Shown here: piece after piece, positions 50,996 to 61,122 of the stretch
Numbering within the stretch: the stretch's first letter is position 1
Layout of the letters: each line of letters opens with the position of its first letter
DNA from: Porites lobata
Taxonomy: Eukaryota > Cnidaria > Anthozoa > Scleractinia > Poritidae
Direction of reading: 5' to 3'
Length of the DNA stretch: 64,000 nucleotides
NCBI GenBank assembly: GCA_942486035.1
Contig: CALNXK010000002.1
Coordinates: forward strand, 5,335,001 to 5,399,000
Position numbers and translations under genes: made by a program
The notes under the pieces: generated by a model
Database searches by the model: none
What the model was told of the DNA's origin: nothing
What the model saw: the letters and a program-made list of their open reading frames with translations, nothing else

Positions 50996-51563
50996 GATTG
51001 ACCTAGAAGCAGTAGTACCATCCCTCCCATAGCAAGTGCTGCATTGTTGCGCGAACGCGGTCGCTAAGCTTGAATATTCACGTCGCGTATTAAACCTGGT
51101 CGTTTGCGGTCATATCGAAGCGTAAAGGTCAACAGTGGTTGTTGATGAGCGAGCAATTATTGTGCAGTTGCGATGGATTTTGTGGAGCAAGCGTGCCAGA
51201 AGCAGGAGCACACGTTAACTGCAGATTAGCCGATGGTTATTTGGAGCGGATTCGTCGATTATTCTCGAATTTATAGCGCTTCGTGTGAAGGCGCGTGGAG
51301 ATGGTCTGTTTGTTTTGTAGCCAGCCTTTAATTCTTCTTTAGTGGATAGTACCTACAATTTCAAAACTCAACAAAATGCCACTTAAACCGGCCAGGAAAG
51401 ACAAGGATACGTTCAGTTGAAGGTATCTTAGCTTTGTTTTGTTATGTTTTGACTTTTAGACTATTTTAGTCCATGGGAGTTTCGACGACTCATCGCATTA
51501 ATTTGTCCATGTGGATATTAATATATTCATTCAGTAACACATACTACGTCTGGGCCGCCTGTG
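50996..51563 (-). repeat. Right terminal inverted repeat of the nested element
   Basis: Reverse complement of 49214-49791 apart from a few substitutions and the 10-bp duplication missing here. It is followed by CAAACCC at 51564-51570. Confidence 0.88.
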
Positions 51564-51570
51564 CAAACCC

Positions 51571-52620
51571 AAACTTGAAGAAATACGTAAGGAAATAACC
51601 AAAGACGAGTCACTGAAAGACCTCACTGAAATTATCAAACATGGATGGCCAGAAACAAAGGCCTGTCTCTGGAAGAGTACCTGCACGTTTTGGGACGTAA
51701 GAGATGAACTGACCGAACTGAACAGTGTCATTCTAAGAGGTGGAAGATTTTTTATCCCCACCTCAATGCGAAAGGAAATGTTTGAAAGAATTCATCAAGG
51801 CCACATGGTCATAGAGAAATCCAAGCAACGAGCATGAGAAGTGTTATACTGGCTTAAGATGGGTTCTGAAATTCAGGAAAAGATTACAAGGTGCACAGTA
51901 TATGCCAACAACACCAGAAGCAAAATGCAAAGGAGCCAATGACTCCCTCCCAATTACCAAGCAAGCCTTGGGAAAAGGTAGCCAACAGACCTGTTCACCT
52001 GGGATAAATCAGAATACCTCATTACTGTAGATTAGCACTTGTGATTTTCTGAAGTAGCCAAAGTGCCAGACACCAAAAGTAACACGGTCTCCGCCCACAG
52101 CAAATCTGCTTTTGCGTATCACGGAATACCATGTGAGGTAATCAGCGACAATGGTCCTCAGTACTCATCCAAGGAATTTGAGTCATTCACAAAACATTGG
52201 GAATTCAAACACACTACCACCAGTACACTCTACCCACAACCAAATGAGCTCGTTGAAAAAACAGTTCAAAGGGTAAAAAATCTCCTAACCAAAGAAAAGA
52301 AAGACAACCGTGATCCATATCTGGGATTATTAGAATACAGGAACACACCTATTGATGAGTTCGGTTCACCAGCCCAAGTTCTCATGAGTAGACGACTCAG
52401 ATCAATTATTGCCACGACTGAAGCTCAACTGCAACCCACAGTCCTGGATCCAAACAAAGTAAAGCAGAAGTTAAGGCTGAACCAGGAGAAGCAAAAATAC
52501 TATTTTGATCAGCACACCAAACAGCTACAAGTTTTAGAAAAAAGGCGAGCAGATCAGGGTAGGCATGGGAAAGCGCTGGGAACCAGGGGTGGTAGTGAAA
52601 CATGCAGAAACACCTAGGTC
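51571..52620 (+). pseudogene. Decayed pol, integrase part
   Basis: Continues the interrupted polyprotein (KPKLEEIRKEITKDESL...). An HHCC-like region at about 51780-51915 retains IHQGH and a later Cys, but has a stop in between. The catalytic core is broken near 51960-52060 and open again at 52063-52617. There VISDNGPQYSS carries one catalytic Asp and NELVEKTVQ the Glu region. Stops and shifts make it inactive. Confidence 0.8.
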
Positions 52621-53134
52621 TTACAAGTGCAAACAGATGATGGTGGAGAATGCCACAGAAATAGGAATTAAGATTTTGATGAAACTGCCCTTCTGTGGTC
52701 CTACATCAACAAGACGACTAATATTTTGATGAACCTCCATCAGGGAGTGTAAATGGAAGTTCACCTTGCAAGGAACAAGTCAGTTAAGCAAACCCAGTAG
52801 TGGAACCTGTCTCAGCATCCCAAGAGCAAGAGAGAAATCATTCAGGCGATGGCTCTATGGAGATGTCAGAACAATACAAAAATAGGAGTGGAAGGGTCAT
52901 ACGGAGGCCATTACGATTTAAGGACTATGTTTAACATTTGATTTTGTGAACATTAAATATCAACCGTTCTCACCTCTCACGGACGACCATTATGATTCGA
53001 GGACAAGAATTTGTGAACATTAACTGTTTCAGTTTTCTCACATAGCATTTGTGGGATGCTTGATTGTTCTCTTTAGAAACTCTTTTTCTTTGTGTTGTTT
53101 GTATCTTTGTTTATTTTTCTTTTTAGGGAAAAGT

Positions 53135-53276
53135 TGTAATGATCAGCCGTATTTCCCTAGGCATGCGTGCATAGCTATTAATGTGTGAGTTTCGGCCATG
53201 TTGTGCAGTTCTGTTCTGGAGATCAAATCCGTTTTAAATCCTCAACCAATCTAGTTGTTTAGTAAAGATTATTATA
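53135..53276 (+). repeat. 3' LTR
   Basis: Starts TGTAATGATCAGC after the purine tract AGGGAAAAGT and ends TTATA. Followed by CTTCA (53277-53281). Confidence 0.88.
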
Positions 53277-53352
53277 CTTCAGTATGGCATTTTTGTGGCA
53301 GACACAACAGTGAAAAGCTTGAAGGACTTAATAAGCGCATAAAATCAACTCC

Positions 53353-53522
53353 CTCTAAGACAGACACCTTTGGGACTGGCAGTAAGTGTCTGTCTTAGAG
53401 AGATGTCCGTCTTATAGAGAGTCAAATAAAGGGAGTAAAGAAAGGCAGGGACCAACTCTAGGTGTCCGTTTTAGGGAGGTGTTCGTCTTATAGAGGTGTC
53501 CATTAAGAGAGGGTCTACTGTA
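53353..53522 (+). repeat. Repeat with reiterated GTGTCCGTCTTATAGAG words
   Basis: Five diverged iterations of a word of about 17-20 bp (GTCTGTCTTAGAGAG, GTCCGTCTTATAGAG, GTCCGTTTTAGGGAG, TTCGTCTTATAGAG, GTCCATTAAGAGAG). It is not part of the LTR element, because it lies beyond the CTTCA duplication. Confidence 0.65.
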
Positions 53523-53644
53523 CTTTGATTTATTTTAACTCATTACACATCAACTGCACAACCTTATTTAGGAAGGTTGAAATGACTTTGTTGTATAACA
53601 AGTGTATTCAGAAGATTATTCAAATTATTTTTTAATTTTTTTAT

Positions 53645-53676
<32 letters not shown>

Positions 53677-53971
53677 ACCTAAAGGGCTCATCTAGAGAGC
53701 TCAAGTTTTTAATATAAATATACCTTACTCATGGGGCTGGGTTTGTTTATTGGCTCCATCTTTGTCAGGCACCATTCCCCATGCCTATTTATTGCTGACA
53801 CGGGTTTAATTCTATTTTATAATGAGGTATTATAATTTGCCTGGTGATATAAATTGTACAGTTTGGTTTGTGGACATGAGCATAATTCTGTGTACAAGTA
53901 AAAGCTTTATGGTCGAAAGAAACTGTACGTTGAGGATTATTCATTTATCAAAATGCTTTAAGCAGACTTAC

Positions 53972-56900
53972 CGTTATGATAAGAGTGTTATTTGCATGAG
54001 CTGCAGAAATTGCACTCTGCTCTAACTTCAGCTTTGCTCTATCCATATCTGGAATGCTAAATCTTTTAAAATATCTGCAAATAAAAGACAAACAGTTTTC
54101 CTTTTAGAAAAAGGAATTTATTTCATTCCTAGAAGGCTCAGGATTACTTGAATTAAATAGAAAAGATTGAGAGAAATACAAAATGTATTTTTGGGACATA
54201 AAGCTGTACCATTGTTGCTTTCTATAGAGCCAGAAAATAGCACATGTATTACATTGCAGGTAATTTTTTATTTCAGTGTATTTTTGTTTTTCCATAGTTT
54301 TTAGGTATGGTAATATATGCTAATGAATTTGAAACAAAGGAAATTAAAACAAAAATTACCTGAAATAAAAAATTAACTGCAACATATACAACAAAGAGGG
54401 TGCTCTTTATAGCTCACTTCTCCAGCTAATGACAAAAAAATCCAATATTTTACTTTTTAGTATCTGGTTCGTCTTATGTGAAGTTTGAAGTTCAACATTG
54501 ACCTAATGCACAATTCAAATGTTGAACATTACATGTACAGTGTACATTAGCCAAATTTAACGCTAATAAGGAAGAGTTGCAGAATGTACATGTATTCCTC
54601 TAGCCTGCGTGGCAGGCTAGTATTTTTCTTACTCATTAGCATCATTCAGCACAAGTTCTATGTTTGAAACGGGCTTCAGCTTCTTTAATGTATATTAGAC
54701 GGAAGACAACTTTTTCAGCTTTTGTTTGGCTCTTGCAGCCTACCTTCTTTTAACCCTTTAAACCCTAAGATCAAAGTTTGAATTCTCATTTGTTGCCTCT
54801 ATTCATTTCCTACAGAAGTAGTGGGGAGAAGTTGATAAAATATCAAGAAAATTCATCTTGTGTGTCATGTCTGTAATTCTCATGACCACTCTGTTTTACA
54901 AAGCATTGACATTACAAGGAGAAATTTGATACTGATCACTCTTAGGGCTTAAAGGGTTAAGTGGTTATGTAACGGGATTTAAAATATAATTTTCAATTAG
55001 TTACATTGTACCAGCACATTACAAACATTTTAATATCATTTAGCTCTGCATGACTACTTTACCTACTTTTTATTGCTTGTTCTGACAGTGATGGAGTTCT
55101 CATCTTCATTTACTGTCACACTGTACACATTCAGTGGATATGGAAGATTTCTTATTCTCCATTGGAATGCTTTAGTGCTGTCCTTTCTTGTAAAGATTGG
55201 CTGAGAAGTTACAAAAGAGAGCAATTAATTATCACCTCAGCAAATTATCACCTTTCCACATCATCATGACTAGTCAGGGTGCAAAGAAAATCATTTTTAC
55301 AGCTTGCCATTCGGGCAAGCTGAAGCTAACATTTACTAGCCCAGACGTCATTTCAACTAGCCCCAAAAGCTTTTTGAAGAGCAGAATTGATCTTAGAGTT
55401 CTTCTTTTACTCAAATTCCTCAAGAAAAATCACTTGCCCGTCGGGCAAGTTAAAAACAGAATTCACTAGCCCGATAGCAAAATCCACTAGCCCCGGGCTA
55501 TCGGACACCACTTTCTTTGCACACTGCTAGTGTACACTGTTTGCCAGTATATTTTAATCTTTTCTCATCATGCGCAGCCAAGACAACTGAGCTGCCATGC
55601 CACCATCTTTAAATGATGGCATTTATCTAATATAACTTTATAGATTTAGCAAAGGCTTGGGGCAAATCTCCCATTAATTAATTTATAATTGACTTCAAAC
55701 AATAAAATTGTAACCATTGCAAAGAAATCCACTTGGAGATGAGCGTGCGATCAGTTAGAAACTGGTAACTTGTCATGGGAGAATGACATTATCATGTGAT
55801 ACTGGTCAGCAGATAACCTTTTTTGACAGCTCAATTGACCACAACATGGATATGCAATATCAGGTCCAGGCTCTCAGACTAGCGAGAAAAAGTGACATTT
55901 TACATTGGTTTCCCTGTGGTGCCAATGTATGGTCAGGTGGCTACCGAAATTTCTTGGGTGGATAGACTACTATACAAATGAACAAGTTTCAATCCTCCGA
56001 CAGTAAAAAAATTGGGTATATATCTGACACAAAAATGCATCCATGACCGACAGCCTTCAGGTTGGGTCAAGCTCCCACTCACATTTCCTCTGCTCTCTGT
56101 AATATTCTCCAAATCAAGGTTGACTGGTCTCATGTCTTCACCTATCTCAAATTCCCATTTCCCCTCCTTTCCAAGTCCAGATTTACTTTTCCATTTTCTT
56201 ACTGAAACAAAGAAAAACAAAAATAGATGACACACATTGTTATTCAATAATGTACATGTACATCATTCATAAATTGTACTGAAGAGGTACTCCTTTTGCG
56301 GTGGCCCACAGGGGACATGCTGCAAATAAAAAAATAATTGTTGTAATTTAAATAAAAATCGCTGCTGCAAACATAACATTATTGCAGTAAATAAAAAAAA
56401 TAGTTCCTGCAATAAAAGCAGTTGCTGCGAATTAAGTGACAGGAAAGTATGCGAACGCACTGATGGGACGAGGAGGACTCAGTATAGTTAAACGGAAGTC
56501 AAAGACAGACCTGCACGGACTCCCAATGTGGTTTTTGTGGTTGCAGCAACTTTATTTAATTTGCAGTGACGTTTTTCTTTGCAGCATGTCCCCTGTGGGC
56601 CACCATATTCCTTCAGTACATGTATTTAAATACCTCTCTATATAATAATCAATGATAAGAAGAACAAGTAGAGGTACATGTACAAGTAGCACATGCACAA
56701 AGCAGTTTTCGTGGTTGAATTGGAAATAAGGAAATGTTGGTTTTTGAGGAGAGGGGAAAACCACAGAACCCAGAGAAAACCCTCTTGGAGAAAAGAAGAG
56801 AACCATCAACAAGAGCAACCCACATGGTGATGGTGTCGATGCCCAGATTTGAACCAGGGTCACATTAGTGGGAGGCGAATGTTCTCGCCAGTGCCATCGC

Positions 56901-58860
56901 TTACTCCCAAATAATATACAAATATATAGATGTATAAGACAGACAGCACTACACATAAGTATCCATGGATGTTAAAGGAGATTGCATTGCTTTCTGCAGT
57001 CAGTTACCTAAAGGCTTTTGTAAGGGAAAAGGGGATAAAAGATTCATTTTGCACAGAACAATAAAAAAAACTTGGAACTGTTACTCAACTCCCCTGAAGA
57101 CAAGCCATTGCTTTCGCCAAATCAAAAAATGGATTTTTGATTCTAGATTTGCCCAATTTTGCGACTGAAAGGAAAGTGAAATCTGAGATTGGATTTGTAA
57201 CCTTGGTAACCTTTCTGTTTATGCAAATTATGTGATATTGTGAGTACCGATTCAAATCAATGACAACGGTGGTTTACAATGACGATCAATGACAACTTTT
57301 GGTTTAGAAAGCTGGACAGCTGCGTTTATATGCCACACAACATTTAGCTATTTTCACTTCTTCATAAAAAGGAAGCCACAGACTGCAGACTATTAAAAAG
57401 CTTAACACTAGACGCCTGGTTATAAGCCTGGTCGGAAATTACCCTTGCTGCTCTCTTTTGTAGCTTAAAAACACGGCTTAAATTCTCCTTATCACAACTA
57501 GTCCAGATTGAACTGACATAATGCAATACAGATCTTATCATAGTATTATAATATAATAGCCTTTGTTTCGTGGGCAGGCAAGATCTTATCTTTTTTAACA
57601 CGCCAATTCGCAGAGACAGCTTTTTACAAAGTTTCTCTACATGGAAAGTAAATGACAGTTCAGAGTCAATTTCGAGACCTAGCAGCTTAGCACTGGGAAT
57701 GAGTTCGAGTTCAGTTACTTTAAAAATTAAGTTCAGTTCCTTTTAAAATTAAATCAGTCGCAATCCCATGCAAACCTTTACAATAATATTCTTTGAACCC
57801 ACCATCGCAACACAACATCTCACATATTCTTGCAAGCCCATACAATCCTTCCGTTGAACAACTTTGTAACACAACACCTCATACTTGTTTATAATCACCT
57901 GTTGTATACTAAAGTGAGCTTGGGCTGCCTGTGCATAACAGAAGTGCAATCACCATTCTAACCCAAGTTCAAAACAAGTCCAGCTTGACAACTCGAAATT
58001 TTCATCCGCTTAAATTCATCCCTGTCCAAACTTCACGTGAGCTTACAAATTAAGTTTCTGGCTAAGAAAAATTAATGACTGGAACTCTCTACCACCTAAT
58101 AATTATTTTAGACATTGATTCAACTGACAATTTTAAGCTTGCAACAAGTGCTTTTTGACTTAATCTGGCTGAATGTAAACCCACTGTCTTTTAACTGTGA
58201 GTTTTGATTGATTGTTTATTAATTTATTCATTCGTGCCACATGTCCCCTTAACGATTTTGCAATTTATTGATGTAGGTGCAGATGTTGAGAAAAGTCATT
58301 GCACTGTAATTCAATACCAAAAGACCTGTAAAAGCTAACAGCACAAGTTTATTTCTAATTTTCTGACCTAAAAGTTCTCCAGAGGATACATCATACTCTT
58401 CAATCATCTCTGCTTCATCAGGGAAAGTGTAATGTACTTTCCGACGGCCTAGTACGTATAAAAAGAGATAAAAATAGCTACATGTACAGTGCCAACTCAA
58501 TTCTTGATCAAGAAAACAGCAACACTACTTTTTTATTATTGTTCCATTGCATACATTCAACAAGACGCTACTAAACATCGCACTCAACTGAATTCGTGAA
58601 TACTGCTACGCCTGAAAACTACGATGCAAATAAAGCAGCTGAATATTCAAAACACCGGGAGGGAGGGATAACTTTTTCCTTCGTCTTATAAACTATTGTA
58701 GTTCTGCCAGCTTAGAAAAGGTTTATACCAAGCAAAGCATCTGTTTAACTATGTGAACATAAAAATGAACTATTCACTTCTTACCGTCTTGAACAAGGCT
58801 TGTTTTTCTCGCGTTACGAATTGTTTCTAACCAAACAAATTTCACTGCTGCCGCCGCCAT
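53972..58860 (-). CDS. DPCD: DPCD, five exons, C-terminal exon not found
   Basis: Exons on the minus strand are 58860-58785, 58448-58368, 56201-56083, 55200-55067 and 54074-53972. They total 513 bases (171 codons). Every junction has GT/AG ends and compatible phases (1, 2, 0, 2, 0). The product runs MAAAAVKFVWLETIRNARK, GRRKVHYTFPDEAEMIEEYD, VRKWKSKSGLG, PIFTRKDSTKAFQWRIRNLP, then NKKYFKRFSIPDMDR and HANNTLIIT. This follows vertebrate DPCD (about 200 residues) almost without gaps. DPCD is needed for motile cilia and binds the RUVBL1/2 chaperone machinery in the cytoplasm. About 30 C-terminal residues remain to be coded; the last donor (GTAAGT) points towards lower coordinates, where the gypsy element lies. 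Intron 2 holds a LINE tail, a SINE and a MITE; intron 3 holds a MITE. Confidence 0.92.
54254..54388. repeat. Palindromic MITE family, copy 2
   Basis: TTGCAGGTAATTTTTTATTT is followed by its imperfect inverse near 54350-54385. The centre is GGTATGGTAATATATGC. It lies in DPCD intron 4, about 180 bp from exon 5. Confidence 0.65.
55275..55526. mobile_element. MITE with CAGGGTGCAAAG-type ends
   Basis: The left end CAGGGTGCAAAGAAA and the right end TTTCTTTGCACACTG are inverted with one mismatch. CTAGT flanks both sides (55270-55274 and 55527-55531). The interior has two small palindromes around CTTGCC..GGGCAAG and four ACTAGCCC words. It is in DPCD intron 3, 75 bp upstream of exon 4. No coding function, though a chance frame spans it. 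Confidence 0.7.
56276..56619. mobile_element. MITE with strong inner inverted repeat
   Basis: GTACTGAAG at 56276 and CTTCAGTAC ending at 56619 are the outer ends. GTGGCCCACAGGGGACATGC and its perfect inverse follow inside (about 56300 and 56602), continuing into TGCAAA. The centre repeats GCTGCAAA and CAATAAA-like words. It lies in DPCD intron 2 and begins about 75 bp upstream of exon 3. Confidence 0.75.
56700..56905 (-). repeat. tRNA-derived SINE
   Basis: On the minus strand the 5' part reads GATGGCACTGGCGAGAACA...GGTTCAAATCTGG. GGTTCAAATC fits a polymerase III B box, and TGGCACTGGCG a degraded A box. It is followed by a body with ACATGTGGGTTGCTC and TTTTCCCCTCTCCTCAAAAA. I recall similar SINEs from coral genomes. 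It lies in DPCD intron 2 in the same orientation as the gene. Confidence 0.65.
57355..57720 (-). mobile_element. LINE reverse transcriptase, C-terminal fragment
   Basis: The minus-strand frame reads SAKLLGLEIDSELSFTFHVE, then KLSLRIGVLKKIRSCLPTKQ, then YYNTMIRSVLHYVSSIWTSC, then VFKLQKRAARVISD. This is the conserved thumb and C-terminal region of L2/CR1-type non-LTR retrotransposon polymerases. It is open for about 110 codons but has no catalytic motifs or 5' part, so it is a 5'-truncated copy in DPCD intron 2. Confidence 0.85.
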
Positions 58861-60065
58861 TTTAAATTTCATCACAATAACGATGCCGCTGACCAAGCCG
58901 AGAAGGCGCAAAACGAGAGTTGGCCCTGTGCAGAGGCTATTTTCATGTGCTAAGCCCCAAGTCGCACGCGAGAGAAAACATCTGGTACCCAGCGTAACCA
59001 CGCTGCAGATTTTTTCAGAGTTTCTTTCATACCATAGATGTTAAGTATGAAAATGTAGGACTAAAAACAGAGAGGGAAGCAAGGAATGGTATGGTAGGGG
59101 ATGTTGGGATATTTGGACTTTGAAGAAGAAGAAAGGGTGCTATTCAGCTCTGTCTTAAGACTTAAATCTTCTATTACATTATTCTTATATGCATATGCCA
59201 ACATACCTCTGGAGATCTAAAAACTGGAGACCCTCTCTTTTGCTTTAATGCCCACTTTATTAGAATACTGATGGGAGCCCCCCAACACACGCACACAAAA
59301 TTTATGTTGGTCACTCATGCGACGCAAAGGGTTAAGACATTATATGAAGTTTTACATGAGCCACATGCTATCGAAAGTCGCTTTTATCATTGTAATCTGC
59401 AGCCTGCTCCACTGATGGAACTAAACTTCTAGTTAATTTCATCCATGTGTGTTAAGTCCTTGTTCTGGGCCACCACCTGTGTACCAGAATTTGAGTCTGT
59501 GTCATGATTGGCCTGTTGAAAATGTTGTCAATAATTTGCCAATCAGGTTGACAGGAAACTAAAAATGTATTTCCGGTAATTCATTGAGTCCATTGGGGCC
59601 CAGAGCAAGGACATCAATGTTAGAAATCAGGATTAGATTATGTCTGCAACACAGGCTATATAATCTGGTAATGACAAATAATCTTTGTGAGTGATGAAAT
59701 TTCTGCAAAACTGCCCCAGAAACCTACCAAGAATAATAAAAAAAATTGAATTCTGAGAAAAATGGGCCATATTCCAAGTTAAAGAACACAAAAACCCAAA
59801 AGCCAATTTTATCTGGGAGATATGGTTACATGTTCAATAAAGTGGGAGATGGGTGCCATATCTGGAAGACTCCCGGATAATCCGGGAGAAATGGCATAGA
59901 TATGGCCATTCCTGACAATGACTAGTGGTACATAATAATATTTATCATCCAATGCAAATTTTTCTTCCTCTCATTGGCCGAGAGCCCACCATATGACCTA
60001 CAAATAACTGCCTCCAAATAATGGTCTGCTCATGTGCAATGTCATCCAACTGTGTTTGGCTATGT
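58861..60065. other. Intergenic, no gene seen
   Basis: Includes the likely DPCD promoter just upstream of 58860 (GC-richer, no TATA). 59850-59895 contains the hairpin TCCCGGATAATCCGGGAG. No other exon supported. Confidence 0.5.
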
Positions 60066-60193
60066 CATGGTTCAATTTCATGCTTGGTTTATTTTTTATC
60101 TTCTTTTGTTTTAATTTCATATTTATCATACATTAACATACCATAAAACAATAAAAAATAAAAATTAAACCAAGGATAAATTGAACCGCAACA
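60066..60193. repeat. Palindromic MITE family, copy 3
   Basis: GGTTCAATTTCATGCTTGGTTTA and, inverted, TTAAACCAAGGATAAATTGAACC frame an AT-rich centre of about 75 bp. Same family as 44935-45064. Confidence 0.75.
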
Positions 60194-60357
60194 GCTAAAA
60201 ATAATATTCTATTCATTTGTAAATGAAACCACGCTTTTCTCCTTTTTGCGTGAAAATGGCAGGTCGCTTTGCTTCCTGAAGATATCGATAAAAAAACAAA
60301 CTCGGTGACCAAGCGATTAAACAATTATTATTGAGCTGGGTTATTGCACAGTGCCAT

Positions 60358-60404
60358 GATTTGTCAGTGTCACGCAGATCATCTACTCGCCACTGACAAA
60401 TCAC
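60358..60404. repeat. Perfect hairpin
   Basis: TGATTTGTCAGTG and CACTGACAAATCA are exact inverses separated by about 21 bases. Confidence 0.7.
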
Positions 60405-61122
60405 GATATTTTGCTCAGCCTTGTCCAGAAATTGTTGCTTATTTCTTTTTTTATGTTTGTTTTGTTTCTTATTATTATCAATATTATCATTTTTTTGTTT
60501 ATTTATTAACAAAAGGAATGTTAATTTTTTACTATTTCAGAACATAACACAGATAAACACTTAGTTCTAAAAATTTTCTCCTTGTTACATCTATTAAAAT
60601 AATAGTACATGGCTACCAAAGTTTAAGATAAGCAATGAGTCTTATGTGCATATTTGAGTGAAAAGAATACGTGAATTGGAAGAAAAGCTCCTTGGGTTTT
60701 CTTTGCAAAAATGGTGCATTTGAGTGCAAATACTGTATATAATACTTAAAAGGCACCAATGAATGTTCTGTGAATTTTCCTAAGTGGTTCTGATAAAGAG
60801 CTAGCTAAGTTTAAAGAGAGTAGCCTGCATAACAGGTGCATTATGTGCCCAACGAGGCAAATGCAGCATCATAGCAAGGTCCAGACCAATGGTTCCTTGT
60901 AGCTTAAAATTCATATGGAACACAAACACCCTGATGGTGCAGTGGGACCTCCAAAAGAAACGAATTACCATTTTTAATTATAAGCAACTCCTTGGTTTTT
61001 CTTGCCCCATTGCATTGTTAGCGTCCTAGCAAGGTGTTTTTGTACCCATGACTGTCTAGCAGCAAAAGGCCCATTAAACAAACTGCGGTCACTTTATACT
61101 CTCAACACACCTTATTTTAAAT
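60405..61122. other. 3' flank of TRIT1, no gene seen
   Basis: An ATTAAA on the minus strand at 60973-60978 is a possible polyadenylation signal about 150 bp past the TRIT1 stop. Nothing else supported. Confidence 0.45.

Larger units (their letters stand above)
49214..51563. mobile_element. Non-autonomous DNA element with long TIRs, nested in the gypsy element
   Basis: The 2350-bp unit starts CACAGGCGGCCCAGACG and ends with its reverse complement. The terminal inverted repeats are about 578 and 568 bp and nearly identical: about seven or eight substitutions by eye plus a 10-bp GCGACGTGAC duplication in the left arm. The 1.2-kb centre has no transposase frame. It contains an imperfect direct duplication (50322-50420 and 50534-50625) and an AAT microsatellite. 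The insertion made a 7-bp duplication (CAAACCC). A 7-bp duplication with CACAGG termini does not settle the superfamily; P-like or another group is possible. High arm identity means it is much younger than its host element, unless gene conversion keeps the arms alike. Confidence 0.9.
46117..53276 (+). mobile_element. Ty3/gypsy LTR retrotransposon (Mag/SURL-like), decayed, with nested insertion
   Basis: Bounded by 142-bp LTRs and a 5-bp CTTCA duplication. Internal order is primer site, gag, protease, reverse transcriptase, RNase H, integrase and purine tract (AGGGAAAAG just before 53135). This is the Ty3/gypsy order. The very short LTRs, the single gag with a CCHC-like zinc knuckle followed by a second Cys/His cluster, and the tRNA-Leu-type primer site point to the Mag/SURL lineage. 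The two LTRs differ at about 16 of 142 positions by eye, so the insertion is old. Removing the nested element (49214-51563 plus one 7-bp duplication) leaves about 4.8 kb. Stops and frameshifts affect every domain, so it cannot move on its own. It lies directly downstream of the last recognised DPCD exon (minus strand) and may sit in that gene's final intron. Confidence 0.9.

Noticed and set aside
53725..53784. Candidate last DPCD exon on the minus strand (20 codons, AWGMVPDKDGANKQ then a stop)
   Set aside because: The phase fits and KDG recalls the DPCD C terminus, with AATAAA nearby. But the acceptor TAG lacks a pyrimidine tract and the expected YxKP segment is missing.
55197..55469. 90-codon frame overlapping DPCD intron 3
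   Set aside because: Runs through the MITE at 55275-55526; chance frame across palindromic repeat words.
56965..57168. 67-codon + strand frame in DPCD intron 2
   Set aside because: No motif, no splice sites and opposite to the host gene.
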